Below are positions 28,991 to 39,342 of a stretch of DNA of 64,000 bases, piece by piece. The notes under the pieces are model-generated. The model did not search any database and was not told where the DNA came from. It saw nothing but the letters and a program-made list of their open reading frames with translations. Position 1 is the stretch's first letter; each line of letters starts with the position of its first letter. The stretch is from assembly GCA_040285745.1 (NCBI GenBank), contig JAUFOR010000008.1:1798001-1862000 (forward strand). Direction: 5' to 3'. Position numbers and translations under genes: made by a program. Origin of the DNA: Barthelona sp. PCE. Taxonomy: Eukaryota > Metamonada: BaSk clade.

Positions 28991-31711
28991 ATGACAACAG
29001 ACTACCTCTTGGAATCTCAAGAGTCAGGGGATGAGAACTATCTATTGCTTGAGAGTGATATGGATTCCAACCAATCAGAGGAGGTTGATGAGATTGTGAA
29101 CGACTACAGTGACTCGTTTACGTGGTCGATATTCCTTTACACAATGGTTCTGCTGTTTTTCCTCATTGTGGTGGTTACAATCAGTTCCGTTGTTCGTACA
29201 CCGGGTACATGGACTTGTTCATATGAAAAGGCAGAAAACTTTGACATAATCTACGACTTTAAGTCACCTAATAGTGATGGCTCATTCTCATATATTAATG
29301 ATTGTGTTTCAGATGCAGTTTTCTTATATCCCAGTCTACTTTGTTACTTTTTATTCCTTGTTTCCTGGCTGATGGGTACCAAGCCTTGGCGGTTTGTTAA
29401 TGTTTCTGCTCTAACTAAACGTTATGGTGTACATCGTTCCCCAGGTCAGACCCTTATTTTTTCTCTGCGTCTTCTATTGTGTATTATTTGTTTGTTCTCA
29501 TCAGACTTCAAGCTCATCTTTTCACTGTTCCAGGGTACTGGATCTAATCAGGACAAGGTTGAATCAACATGGTTCATCATCAGCAGCTATTGTAGATTGT
29601 TTTCGTACATATCACTGTTCTTGGTTTTTGTTTTATGTTTCATGAAGGGTGTCAAGACCCCTAAGTTCACAACCTTCTTCCTGTTTAGCAATCTCTTCTA
29701 TTCTGTAGTTATTGAGGCTAAGTACTTTTTTGTATACACTAATTTCAATGTTTTTGACAGTGAAATGTTTGTATGGCAGATATTCTTTGTTGGAGCATTG
29801 GCTATAGCAGTCGTTTCTTTTATTACAATGAAGAAACCACACTTGGAGAAGGTTGACCTGCCAAATTCGATCGATATTGAGGCACCTATTTCAATGATGA
29901 ATCTTAAAAACATTGCGTTCCTCATCAAGAACTCACACATGGCTGTTATTGTTGGTTGTGCATTGGCATTCTTCCAGGGTATGTCGACTATTTGGTCATA
30001 CAGTCTTCTGGGTCAGTTAATGTCAGGTACTGTTGCTACCGATCGTAGTTCGGTTAATTCAATTGCGATGGAGTTCATCCTCAGTTGTATCGTCACGTCA
30101 TCGCTTATCGGTGCTTCAAAGTACTGTTTCACGTTATCGGGTCTTGCACTTACTGTCAACTTGAAGGAGAAGGTTTTCGAATCGATCTTGAACCAGGATC
30201 CGCAGTTTTTGTTTGATAAGTCGAACTCTGTCTCTCAACTCGCTAACAGACTGGCATGTGTAGATTTCCTTGGAAGGAGTATCTCTACTAACGTGCCAAT
30301 GACAATCACGCCGCTGGTTGAGACAATCACATCAGTCATCACACTCTTCGGGTTGTCATGGCAGCTGTCAACAATCATGTTCGGTATGGTTATCTATGTT
30401 ATTGCGTTTGCATGCCTGCGAGCATTCGTTATTGTAGCTCGATTTTCGCAGAAGTACTTTGCAGCTAAAGAGGCAGAGACATCAAAGACAAGTGAAGTCG
30501 TAGCCTGTCTTGATACCGTGCGGTTATACGGAGAAGAGGGCCGTGAGAAGAAGAAACTTTTCGGGCTCGTTGATAATACCTATCAAGTTGGTTTTTCGTT
30601 TGGATTTTTGGATGGAATTTGTGAGTCTATCGAAAACCTACTCATGTCTTCCATCAACGGTGCTATCATGTGGTACGGTTCTTTGTTGCTTATCGAGTCA
30701 GTATCATCTGATAACACTGACTTCTCTGCAAGTGTAATCTCTCAGTTTGCAATTCTCGCTTCCAACGTTATAGGTTCATTTGCTGCTCTTGTATCACTAT
30801 TCCCGCAACTAGCCGCACTTGCCGGTCCGTTCCAGCTTGTGTTCGAGATGGTGAACATGAAACCGAAGGTGGATGTTTATGAGGGTAGGGAATTGCCCCA
30901 CTTCATGGGACACATCACATTTGACGAGGTTACATTCGCCTATCCATCACTTGACTCTGATGATGAGCTTAAACCAGTACTACGCGATTTGAGTTTGGAT
31001 ATCGCCCCGGGTCTTTCCATTGCTTTCTGTGGATCTTCAGGTTCAGGCAAATCTAGTGCACTGAGTCTCATTCAGAATTTCTATTGGATCGATAAGAAGG
31101 AAGACAGTGGTACACTATTTATTGATGGTGTTGATATTAGGGAGCTAAAACCAGCTTATTTCTACAAAAAGGTTGGTGTAGTCACACAAAAGCCAATTAT
31201 TTTCAATGATACAATCAAATATAACCTTTTGTACGGATGCGAAGACCCAGATGCAGTGTCAGAGGAAGATATTTGGGAAGCTGTCCGTGATGCGGGCTGT
31301 GCAGATTTTATTACTCCAGAGTCAATTGACAACCCTTGCGGTGAAGGTGGCGCGTTCCTCAGTGGTGGTCAGCGCCAGCGTCTGAGCATTGCACGTGTTC
31401 TTCTGCGTAAACCGAAGATTCTTATCTTGGATGAACCTACATCAGCCCTTGATCCTGAAAGTGAAGCAATGGTTACAGAAACATTGCAGGAGATCGACAA
31501 GGATACTAGCAGGACAGTTATTGCTGTGGCTCATCGACTTAATACTATCGCCCATAGTGATCAGCTCTTTGTTTTACATCAGGGTAAATTGATTGAGAAG
31601 GGAACTCACAACCAGCTCGTAAAGAAGGCTGGTTTCTATAATGATCTATTCCAAACACAGGTGAAGGTATTCCGTGAATTTGCGCGTCAAGATAATGAAG
31701 AGGAAGAGTAA
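28991..31711 (+). CDS. ABC half-transporter, TAP/ABCB9-like
   Basis: This is a 906-residue half-transporter. An extra N-terminal membrane domain (about six segments, residues 45-285) precedes the core membrane domain (about 315-610), as in TAP and TAPL/ABCB9. The nucleotide-binding domain follows with Walker A CGSSGSGKSS (near 680), Q-loop GVVTQKPIIFND, signature LSGGQRQRLSIARV (near 789), Walker B ILILDEPTSALD (near 810) and H-loop VAHRLNTI (near 845). All catalytic motifs are intact. The family usually works as a dimer exporting peptides across lysosomal or ER membranes; the substrate here is unknown. The N-terminus is acidic and lacks a signal peptide. The ATG at 28991 is the first in frame. 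The gene converges on mevalonate kinase with 40 bases between the stops. Confidence 0.9.
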   Translation: MTTDYLLESQESGDENYLLLESDMDSNQSEEVDEIVNDYSDSFTWSIFLYTMVLLFFLIVVVTISSVVRTPGTWTCSYEKAENFDIIYDFKSPNSDGSFSYINDCVSDAVFLYPSLLCYFLFLVSWLMGTKPWRFVNVSALTKRYGVHRSPGQTLIFSLRLLLCIICLFSSDFKLIFSLFQGTGSNQDKVESTWFIISSYCRLFSYISLFLVFVLCFMKGVKTPKFTTFFLFSNLFYSVVIEAKYFFVYTNFNVFDSEMFVWQIFFVGALAIAVVSFITMKKPHLEKVDLPNSIDIEAPISMMNLKNIAFLIKNSHMAVIVGCALAFFQGMSTIWSYSLLGQLMSGTVATDRSSVNSIAMEFILSCIVTSSLIGASKYCFTLSGLALTVNLKEKVFESILNQDPQFLFDKSNSVSQLANRLACVDFLGRSISTNVPMTITPLVETITSVITLFGLSWQLSTIMFGMVIYVIAFACLRAFVIVARFSQKYFAAKEAETSKTSEVVACLDTVRLYGEEGREKKKLFGLVDNTYQVGFSFGFLDGICESIENLLMSSINGAIMWYGSLLLIESVSSDNTDFSASVISQFAILASNVIGSFAALVSLFPQLAALAGPFQLVFEMVNMKPKVDVYEGRELPHFMGHITFDEVTFAYPSLDSDDELKPVLRDLSLDIAPGLSIAFCGSSGSGKSSALSLIQNFYWIDKKEDSGTLFIDGVDIRELKPAYFYKKVGVVTQKPIIFNDTIKYNLLYGCEDPDAVSEEDIWEAVRDAGCADFITPESIDNPCGEGGAFLSGGQRQRLSIARVLLRKPKILILDEPTSALDPESEAMVTETLQEIDKDTSRTVIAVAHRLNTIAHSDQLFVLHQGKLIEKGTHNQLVKKAGFYNDLFQTQVKVFREFARQDNEEEE

Positions 31712-31751
31712 ATGTGTTTAATGTATTTTAGTTTTGACTGTTGCCAATTAA

Positions 31752-32744
31752 TCAACTGCTATCAATGACTTCTAACCCAATGTTTTTGTCAGATAGCTTG
31801 ACTACTGTATATGGAATACTATTTTCATTAAAGACTGCAATAAATACTTCATCAAATGGACATAGCATAACACCACCGTCTCCAGCGCCTGTTACTTTAA
31901 CTGGGATGCCATTTTTCTTACACACACTCATCAGATGGACATTTGTTGAGTGATGAACCCCTAATGAATATAGAATACCGTCACATATCTCAAAAGCTGT
32001 GTCGATTGCAATCTTTCCATCAATGAACTGTGTGATTACCTCATCAATAATGTGATTAAAACCCATGAGCGTTGGGGTATGTCTGATACGTGCCTGAACC
32101 TTTGCAACAATTTCACTTGTGCAATGCTCCTTCTGTGTGTCAATTACAATAAACTTTCCTGACTGTGGTATACCAACTGGTTCGCACGTTCTCCTCACTT
32201 TGTTGTAAACAAACGTACCACCGCGAGCAATGATCTTGTTATCTACACCACTTGGATTGCCATGACATATTCGTTCACCACAGATCGCAACTTCATCCAC
32301 TCTCTCGGTGTTATTCGCAACGTCCACACCACTAAGGTGTAAGAAACAACCAGCTAGACATACAGATAATGCAGCACTACTTCCCATTCCCATTCCCATA
32401 GGTATATGACTTTCTACCATGATTCTACCGCATGGGAATGTCTCATTGCCTACTTCAATGAGGATTGCAATCATGATTTTAGCCATTGTGTGATTGATTG
32501 AAGAATCAACTAAAACTTCGTATTTGATCTCTCCATCGCTTATATAGACGTTAAACACGTGGGTTCCACTTAGAAATATGCCCAATTTATCCATGCAAGG
32601 TTCGTTATTCACATCATAACTACAATATTCAAGATAAACTCTTCGATCTATTGTTGAAACAAGGCAATTGGACCCGCTCACGACTGTGTGCTCCCCGAAT
32701 AAAATGACCTTACCAGGTGCTGAGATGCTCAATTGTACATACAT
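31752..32744 (-). CDS. mevalonate kinase
   Basis: The 330-residue GHMP kinase phosphorylates mevalonate to 5-phosphomevalonate with ATP, an early step to isoprenoids and prenyl groups. Motif 1, APGKVILFGEHTVVSG (residues 9-24), is the mevalonate kinase form. Motif 2 is PMGMGMGSSAALSVCLAG (115-132), the phosphate-binding glycine loop. GNPSGVDN supplies the catalytic Asp (near 168). Motif 3 is KVTGAGDGGVML (283-294), with a Gly-to-Asp change in the usual TGAGGGG that is worth noting. Length is typical of short eukaryotic or archaeal forms. The ATG at 32744 is two codons before the first conserved strand. It lies head-to-head with the COMM-domain gene, only 59 bases apart. Confidence 0.93.
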   Translation of the reverse strand: MYVQLSISAPGKVILFGEHTVVSGSNCLVSTIDRRVYLEYCSYDVNNEPCMDKLGIFLSGTHVFNVYISDGEIKYEVLVDSSINHTMAKIMIAILIEVGNETFPCGRIMVESHIPMGMGMGSSAALSVCLAGCFLHLSGVDVANNTERVDEVAICGERICHGNPSGVDNKIIARGGTFVYNKVRRTCEPVGIPQSGKFIVIDTQKEHCTSEIVAKVQARIRHTPTLMGFNHIIDEVITQFIDGKIAIDTAFEICDGILYSLGVHHSTNVHLMSVCKKNGIPVKVTGAGDGGVMLCPFDEVFIAVFNENSIPYTVVKLSDKNIGLEVIDSS

Positions 32745-32803
32745 TAAGAGACAGGGATGTTATCTGTTAAGCAGAACTTCTCCTTTTTTGAATCAGTTTT
32801 GGG

Positions 32804-33352
32804 ATGAACAACAACATAAAAGCAGTGTTTGAGCGGTATTCGAGCACCTTTGATGGTAATACGGGCGAATTTGAAACTTTTCTTCAGAATCTTCCTCAGA
32901 ACTTGCTGAAAGAGGACAGCGACGCACAATATTCGGAGTTTGAGACCTGTACGATTGCATTTCTGTTGAACGCAGCGGGCCAGAGATACAAGCCAAAGAA
33001 ATTTGTTGGCTATCTCAATAATGTATTACACACAGAGCTTCAGGTGCCACTGGCAGATTTTTACAAGCGCCACAGGTCTCTTCTGAGAAATCTCTTACTT
33101 GGAAACCACAAACTTCGCATACCGACACTTATCAACATGGATTGGAGATTATTGCTGAATTTAGGTTCATCCATAGTTGTGCACCAGCCTCAGCTCTCAA
33201 TTGAAATTAAGATGGAGCTTGAGAATGAAGAGAAAATTGTTTTTGATTGCAATTACCCAATGCTTGAACACATGACAAGTGAATTGGTAGGTGCTATTGA
33301 CAATTATAGGAACGATTTCAATAGACACGTTGCTTATGAGCTCCAGGAGTAA
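32804..33352 (+). CDS. COMM domain-containing protein (Commander complex)
   Basis: The 182-residue product has the two-part form of COMMD proteins: a helical N-terminal domain (1-105) and a C-terminal COMM domain (about 107-175). The latter shows the Leu-x-x-x-x-Trp-Arg start (LINMDWRLLLNLGSS), a central strand pattern (SIEIKMELENEE) and a leucine-spaced helix at the end (YPMLEHMTSELVGAIDN). COMMD proteins form a hetero-decameric ring within the Commander complex, which recycles membrane proteins from endosomes. Which of the ten paralogues this is cannot be decided by eye. The ATG at 32804 starts the frame. PCF11 follows on the same strand 87 bases downstream of the stop. Confidence 0.85.
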   Translation: MNNNIKAVFERYSSTFDGNTGEFETFLQNLPQNLLKEDSDAQYSEFETCTIAFLLNAAGQRYKPKKFVGYLNNVLHTELQVPLADFYKRHRSLLRNLLLGNHKLRIPTLINMDWRLLLNLGSSIVVHQPQLSIEIKMELENEEKIVFDCNYPMLEHMTSELVGAIDNYRNDFNRHVAYELQE

Positions 33353-33439
33353 CCTTATAACTGAGTAAATGTGATAGTTTTGTATTCGCTTACATATCCT
33401 TTTCCATCTTTTTGGGACTTTTTTCACACATATAGAGGG

Positions 33440-34438
33440 ATGCAAGAGGTACTTGGCGAGGCACGGTTGCAGACAAGTTCTGAAATTGCACGCGAAGAAT
33501 ACTTGCGAATTTTTCATACACGATTGCGAGCTCCAACACGTGATATCGTGTTGATGACGCAGTCTTTATGTCATATTGACTTTGCTCCAGAGGTTATTGA
33601 TAGCCTGATTGCATTTTTAAGTGATTCAAAAGTTGTTATGGGACCTAGGTTAGCTGCTTTTTACTTAATAGATGCGTTGGCGGGCAGTTATGTGTTCCGG
33701 ACAGCGATGGAACCTAAATTATTGCAAGTATTATCTCTAGTACAGAAGAAGCAGAACTACAAACATGTACAGAAATTGCTCACGAGTTGGGGTACGCGTA
33801 AGGTATTTTCTGATCAAATTGTACAAACTTTGCAGGTGAGTAGTGATTCTATAGCGAAAAAACATGGTTATTACATAGGTACGAATATGATGCCAATATC
33901 AGCACCTCAAAGTCAAATAGAATCAACCTCTTCTGCTAGAGTGGATGACACTCATCATATGAAGAACTCCAATACATCAAAGTTTCTCGAACGATTTTCT
34001 GGTATATTGTCAATACGGCGAAGTGCTATTAAGTGTCCACAATGTGGAATATCACTTATAAACTCGGAAGCACGAGAAGCCCACATTAAATCACATTCCA
34101 CTTCGAGATATATGCGTGGTTTCAATTTATCTCAACAAACATGGGAAGAATTACGTGTAATTAATGGTATTGAACATTTAAATATTGAAATTGTTAACGA
34201 GACTTTTGAGGAGCAAAAGCAGGACGAGGAAATTGAAATCAAATACGAGGAGCAGTTGAGTAAGATCCCTGTAATGGATGGAGTTTTTTGTGCATCGTGT
34301 GGAGAGGAGTTCGACACAGCGATGAATAATGGGCGTTTCGTATTTGTGAATTGTTACAGCGTAGGAGGTAGATTCTATCATCACGAGTGTCTTCCTGTTG
34401 ATGAGATCCCAGCAAAGAAGCAACAAAAAGTAAACTAA
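33440..34438 (+). CDS. PCF11: PCF11, mRNA 3'-end cleavage and termination factor
   Basis: A 332-residue protein. Residues 10-135 form a CID, the domain that binds the phosphorylated RNA polymerase II tail: EEYLRIFHTRLRAPTRDIV, PRLAAFYLIDALAGSYVF and KLLTSWGTRKVF fit helices 1, 4 and 7. Two zinc-binding motifs follow: CPQCGISLINSEAREAHIKSH (near 199-219), and CASCGEEFDTA with a distal YHHEC (near 284-317). The pair is diagnostic of PCF11, in which they flank the CLP1-binding region. The protein is about half the yeast length because the linker is short. The ATG at 33440 is chosen because the upstream frame starts at a GTG. The role is cleavage and polyadenylation factor IA and transcription termination. 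Confidence 0.88.
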   Translation: MQEVLGEARLQTSSEIAREEYLRIFHTRLRAPTRDIVLMTQSLCHIDFAPEVIDSLIAFLSDSKVVMGPRLAAFYLIDALAGSYVFRTAMEPKLLQVLSLVQKKQNYKHVQKLLTSWGTRKVFSDQIVQTLQVSSDSIAKKHGYYIGTNMMPISAPQSQIESTSSARVDDTHHMKNSNTSKFLERFSGILSIRRSAIKCPQCGISLINSEAREAHIKSHSTSRYMRGFNLSQQTWEELRVINGIEHLNIEIVNETFEEQKQDEEIEIKYEEQLSKIPVMDGVFCASCGEEFDTAMNNGRFVFVNCYSVGGRFYHHECLPVDEIPAKKQQKVN

Positions 34439-34618
34439 CTTGCCGGTGAACTGTTTGACTTGATATTTAAGTTTTGATGATTTAAACAGCACATATTATA
34501 CGATTCATGTAAATGTAAGATGTATTATAACGTGGAAACATCATTTTGAAAGAGGTTTACTATTATCACCCCCTTTCATTGCCATTTCAAGGCGTTAAAC
34601 ACTGGACGAACGGAACTG

Positions 34619-35560
34619 ATGGTTTTAACACGTGCACAGAGAAGAAAACTAGCAGTACAGGGCAGTTTGAAAGATATTGAAATTATGTCAAAGATCCAAC
34701 AAATATCGGATTTAGACTTTTTCAAGACGCCACCAAGAGTGCGGAAGACGGGAGCAAAGCGGAAAAGGCGGAAAAAGGTTGAGGTTGATGTGCAAAATGA
34801 AGCTACACCAAAAAATGCTTCAACATTAATTTCACAACATCCACTAAGTAAGATGGCACATATGGAGGTTGATTTCGGTACGACCCCACGGAAACATGTT
34901 GAGAATATCGTTAAATCTAATCATACTATACCACTATCAGTAATTAAAGATGCTGTAGTTCAGGGAGGAAATCATCATGGAGATGAAGTTGATGTGGTTG
35001 TATCACTTGAATCGATCATGCGGTCAGCACCGGAATGTCTTCCTATTGCTGATATTAACAATGATTTATTGCCACTTGATGAAGAAATTTCTGGAATAGA
35101 GGTTGAAGAAGAAAAAGCACAAGTACCTTTTGTTGGAGAAGATGAAATTACTGGGATTGAAACTGTTGGAGAAGAAACTGATGAACCAGTTTTTGATGAC
35201 CATACTCCCCATACAGATGAAGAGATTAAAGAAGAGGAAGAGAAAATTGATGCATTCGTATTGCGTTCGCAAGAGACCAATCAGAAGCTTAAGGATGCAT
35301 TTTCTCGTAGGAAGTTCTTGAGAAGGAAGCTTGCTTATACTGAGACATTACCAGAGGTATCTACACCCACCTCAGAGCCAGAAACAACACCCTTAGATTC
35401 TATATTGGACGAAGATGGGTGCATTATTGTAACTGACGAGTATCCAGACTGGGCACAGTTTGATGAGCTGACTGTTCAACTTTTGAAGCAACGCGAAACA
35501 GGATATGAATCTGTGTTCACAAGGGATAGATGTTCACGCCCCCATATTCATGGAGTCTGA
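34619..35560 (+). CDS. acidic nuclear-type protein of unknown function
   Basis: A 313-residue protein that I do not recognise. The N-terminus MVLTRAQRRK and a KRKRRKK run at about residue 48 look like nuclear targeting signals. FFKTPPRVRKTG suggests a phosphorylated Thr-Pro site. The middle (130-205) is strongly acidic, with repeats of the form GIEVEEEKA and GIETVGEETDEP. A basic helix (SRRKFLRRKLAYTE) and a more ordered C-terminal 55 residues (DEYPDWAQFDELTVQLLKQ) follow. The layout is typical of a chromatin or chaperone-type disordered protein, which is only an inference. The ATG at 34619 starts the frame. Neighbours do not clarify its role. Confidence 0.75.
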   Translation: MVLTRAQRRKLAVQGSLKDIEIMSKIQQISDLDFFKTPPRVRKTGAKRKRRKKVEVDVQNEATPKNASTLISQHPLSKMAHMEVDFGTTPRKHVENIVKSNHTIPLSVIKDAVVQGGNHHGDEVDVVVSLESIMRSAPECLPIADINNDLLPLDEEISGIEVEEEKAQVPFVGEDEITGIETVGEETDEPVFDDHTPHTDEEIKEEEEKIDAFVLRSQETNQKLKDAFSRRKFLRRKLAYTETLPEVSTPTSEPETTPLDSILDEDGCIIVTDEYPDWAQFDELTVQLLKQRETGYESVFTRDRCSRPHIHGV

Positions 35561-35598
35561 TTTTGTAATTAAAATTAGTTGAAATACAAATTGTTTAT

Positions 35599-38500
35599 TT
35601 ATTCGTTTCTATTTTTTAAATATTCGTATTTGAAACATTCCTGTTCCTCAGGTTTTGAACACTTTCCCATGTACAATTGAAGACACATCGGACAAAGACG
35701 CGTATTAGTGTTTGGTAATAGAACGCAAGATTGAATAAAGTTACACATGCTACAAAAGTGAATTTTTTTGTGATTATTATCCTGATAGGGGATTGGATCC
35801 ACACTGTTTAAAGGAAGAAGGAGGCCACAGACTCTTTCCGGAACATTAAAAAAGTTACATTTCGAATAGGAATCCTTTAATGAATGAGTACCACATTCAT
35901 GCTCTTCACATGAACAGTGCTTAAATTTAGCACAGTTTGTGAGAATATTTCTTCCCTCTATAGCTTCAATATACATGTCGATAACATGATCCAACTGAAA
36001 AGCCTCAGAAAAAAGATTATCTTTGATTTTCTGGTTGTGAATTTTTTCAGTTATGTGCAAGCACATGTCACATATATTCAGACGCATGATAGCAGGGTGG
36101 TTGTTATAATTTAAAACAGATTCAGTGCCCACAATAATTACACTGTCATCATCTTTGTATTTCCACCATTCTTTAACTGCTGTCTCAAAAGACATCAGTC
36201 TCATTTTTAATTTTCGCATTGAATCTATTTCTTCAATGGATGTGCACATAAATACACCCAGGTTGGCAAAAAATGTATGTTTTTTGCTTACATCTTTGAG
36301 AGCATCATCCCAAAAGAGTTTTTCGAAATCATAAACATCAAAAACAGCGGGAGAAGGTGTGAATTTACCTTTGCAGCAGTAAAGCATTGCACATAAACCG
36401 TGCTGCACCTTTATATTCATGTCAAAGCAAGCCTTATACAAATACCAAATGTGATTGTCGTTTTTCTCAATTTTATGCGACTTGTAGTACTGTGCCAGAT
36501 TATTTAAGATGTTTCTATAACCGTCAATCGTGTTATTACTTCCAATGATGTCAGTAAGAAGCTTGAGTGTCATGTTTGGATTTATGGATTTCAGTTTCCT
36601 TGCAAAATTTCTGCGTTTCAAAAATTCTTTACGTCTTGGTAGGTACACCAAGAAATAAAAAGTTAATATTATAATGATAAATAGTAAAAAGTACTTTGTT
36701 TCAAAGAAATGTGACATGGTATCAGATTGTATGAGAGAAATTGCAAAATCACTAACTGGTTCGTTATCCACCTTTGATTCACATATAAAGAGCTTGGTTA
36801 CTATGTCGGACGGCTGATAGTCGAGCCCAAGATAGTTAGAAACGTTTCTAAATGCGCGGACACTGACAAACATACTGCTTTCAGTAACAAAAATTCCGTT
36901 GTTCAAAAGTGGTGATTCGGGGGAAACAATACTATTTCTACCTAGCTCATATCTGATGAACGTGTGTAATGTCTTAGAATGAGCAAGGATTGGAGTCTGA
37001 CTCGAAAGAATATTGGAGTAGGGATAGAAAACTGGATTGATAGCCTTAGGAAGAACGACCATGTTCAGCGTTTGGTACTCGGAAAGCACATAATTCGGTG
37101 AAGTGTGACGCAATCTGATGCGTATACGTGCGGAGAACTTGAGGGTGATCTCAAATGAGTCTAGCGGCATATATATTACACGTGAGTACGCCATACTTTC
37201 ATCTATACCTTCAACTAGCGCGATAACGTGTATTTCAGGGGCAGATTTGCCTATTTCGAGTGTGATTCTTGCATGACCAGTATTCGTTATACTTTTCTCA
37301 GACAGAACTACACCATCAACCAAGATATCAGCTGTTGGTAACGTTAAGAAGTCATTACCGCACACTTTATCCTCAAAAAATAGTGAGATGGGGCGAATAG
37401 AGTACTTTGAATTAACAGGAAGTGCAGCTCGACATACGCAATCGAAAATTGAATTGCGTGTGTTTGTGGCACGGTACGTTCCTATTGGGCACGCAGCTGG
37501 GTTTACCTCAACGTGACTCAAAAACGGAAAATCAAAAGAAGTCAGCTCGTTGAAGCGCCATGCAAATAATACAGTTGGTCCATAATTATCCACCAAATTA
37601 AACCAATCTGGTAGATCATACACTGACGAATCCGTATCAAGGTCTTGGTCAAAAAGTAAACGGGTAGGGCGGAGAACGTAATGACTTGTTGTGAATTGAA
37701 AAGTGGTAGAATATAAAATATGTACATAAACATCGTCTAAAGTGGAATTTCCAACATTAACTGCATGTATACCTAGTAAAGATAGCGAAAAAGATTCATC
37801 AATGACTAAAAATATATCATCGCTGGTACTATGCAAAAAATGCAAAGATGATCCTTCGCCAAATAGATCAGCACAGTTAATAACATCACTCATAGCACAT
37901 AATGTTATTCTAGATTCAGAAGTGCCATTGTTTATAACGATCCTACGAATCTCAACATCTTGGAGATTGCTATGTTGTGTACTGAATACTAAACGATAAA
38001 AACCAGACGGCATGACTACATCAGTAAAATTGTTTACGTGCTGCATCTCATCACGAATGGATCCATTACGGACAACACCACCCGTGTATGTTCTTTGCAT
38101 ACTGTTTAGCAACAATGGTTGCTTCAGGGCCTTGAGCGGTTGGGTTATGGTGGATAACATGTTGGATTGAATTTCTACAATTGGATCTAAAAATCCGTTG
38201 TAAGCAAAGAGTTCATTAAAATGACCAGGAAAAGGAAATAGTTGTTGATCATTAATTTGAAAAAAACCACCCAAAAAACTCATCTTCTGAAAGGAAATGC
38301 TAAAAATGACTTTTTCATTGAAAACTAACTCATTCAATGATCCAAAAATCAATCCATTTTTCAATGCTACACTTGTCTTTATACTACATCTTGAATCCGA
38401 ACAAGTGAAACAGAGTACTTTGTCAAAAAAACTTGTTTCAATGCAAAGTTTTCTTTGTGTATGTACTTTTAAACCAAAGTAAACAGATTCATCATGAAAT

Positions 38501-39342
38501 AATCCAATAGTTTTGTCAACTATACTGTCTAAGAACTCACTCAAAATATATCCAGATAACTTAAATGTGAATGAATCTCTTGATTCAAAATTTGAATAAA
38601 TTGAAACATAGGGTTCTTCCATACAACTTTCGACACCTATTCCTGAAGAGTTTGAGTAATGAAATACACTACGAGAACAATTACAGAAAGACTTTAATGT
38701 CAAATTAAAGTACGAACCTACAGGTATGTTCAAACAATCATTTTCAAAGGGAAAAAGATTATTGATACACATAAATGGACAATTAGCCTCATATACACTA
38801 TGATCTGTGTAATATGCAAACTCACTGATTGCATTTTCACACTTATATCTTGCATAATCATGAGGACAATAGTATCCAACAGGACATGATTGACACTTGT
38901 TCTCAAAAAGAATTTGTCCAACATCACAAATAGCATTGCTCTCAGAGTTGAACACTCCCCTGAAAACACTACATCCTTGATGTAAATCAAATGGAAAAGA
39001 AATTTTGGTAGATTCTAAAAGAAAAGCATTTGATGTGAATGACACTAGAGAATCACCTACAAATATTGTTTTAATGTCTACAAAAGAACCAATAAATATG
39101 TTATTTGAAGGTTTAATCCATAATAAAGTATTATCATGCAATTTTGAAAGATTCTTAGATAAATGAATCATACTTTCATCACAAACACTTCGCGTGTAGA
39201 AGCTAAAGATATGTTGCAACACATCATTTTGATCAAATGGCCTGTTAAAACAAGGTTTTGCAAAAAGGTTGTTCAATTCAAAAATTGAACAAAAGCCCAC
39301 CATGAAAAAAATCAATACTAACAGGAAAATATGTTTCATCAT
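35599..39342 (-). CDS. large type I membrane protein with cysteine-rich ectodomain and zinc-binding tail
   Basis: The 1,247-residue protein starts with a signal peptide (MMKHIFLLVLIFFMVGFCSI). A cysteine-rich module at about 139-205 contains CQSCPVGYYCP, the ephrin-receptor-like or GCC2/GCC3 pattern. A beta-rich segment (about 230-370) resembles a laminin-G/concanavalin-like jelly roll, and another CPIGTYR cysteine motif lies near 620. Asn-x-Ser/Thr sites are frequent. One membrane segment (about 878-900) is followed by basic residues and a 345-residue cytoplasmic part. That part ends with clustered CxxC motifs (HFCSMCNF, RLCPMCLQL, with further Cys and His), suggesting zinc binding. A surface receptor or adhesin-like protein is inferred; I cannot name it. 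Its design resembles the gene at 42148. Confidence 0.8.
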   Translation of the reverse strand: MMKHIFLLVLIFFMVGFCSIFELNNLFAKPCFNRPFDQNDVLQHIFSFYTRSVCDESMIHLSKNLSKLHDNTLLWIKPSNNIFIGSFVDIKTIFVGDSLVSFTSNAFLLESTKISFPFDLHQGCSVFRGVFNSESNAICDVGQILFENKCQSCPVGYYCPHDYARYKCENAISEFAYYTDHSVYEANCPFMCINNLFPFENDCLNIPVGSYFNLTLKSFCNCSRSVFHYSNSSGIGVESCMEEPYVSIYSNFESRDSFTFKLSGYILSEFLDSIVDKTIGLFHDESVYFGLKVHTQRKLCIETSFFDKVLCFTCSDSRCSIKTSVALKNGLIFGSLNELVFNEKVIFSISFQKMSFLGGFFQINDQQLFPFPGHFNELFAYNGFLDPIVEIQSNMLSTITQPLKALKQPLLLNSMQRTYTGGVVRNGSIRDEMQHVNNFTDVVMPSGFYRLVFSTQHSNLQDVEIRRIVINNGTSESRITLCAMSDVINCADLFGEGSSLHFLHSTSDDIFLVIDESFSLSLLGIHAVNVGNSTLDDVYVHILYSTTFQFTTSHYVLRPTRLLFDQDLDTDSSVYDLPDWFNLVDNYGPTVLFAWRFNELTSFDFPFLSHVEVNPAACPIGTYRATNTRNSIFDCVCRAALPVNSKYSIRPISLFFEDKVCGNDFLTLPTADILVDGVVLSEKSITNTGHARITLEIGKSAPEIHVIALVEGIDESMAYSRVIYMPLDSFEITLKFSARIRIRLRHTSPNYVLSEYQTLNMVVLPKAINPVFYPYSNILSSQTPILAHSKTLHTFIRYELGRNSIVSPESPLLNNGIFVTESSMFVSVRAFRNVSNYLGLDYQPSDIVTKLFICESKVDNEPVSDFAISLIQSDTMSHFFETKYFLLFIIIILTFYFLVYLPRRKEFLKRRNFARKLKSINPNMTLKLLTDIIGSNNTIDGYRNILNNLAQYYKSHKIEKNDNHIWYLYKACFDMNIKVQHGLCAMLYCCKGKFTPSPAVFDVYDFEKLFWDDALKDVSKKHTFFANLGVFMCTSIEEIDSMRKLKMRLMSFETAVKEWWKYKDDDSVIIVGTESVLNYNNHPAIMRLNICDMCLHITEKIHNQKIKDNLFSEAFQLDHVIDMYIEAIEGRNILTNCAKFKHCSCEEHECGTHSLKDSYSKCNFFNVPERVCGLLLPLNSVDPIPYQDNNHKKIHFCSMCNFIQSCVLLPNTNTRLCPMCLQLYMGKCSKPEEQECFKYEYLKNRNE

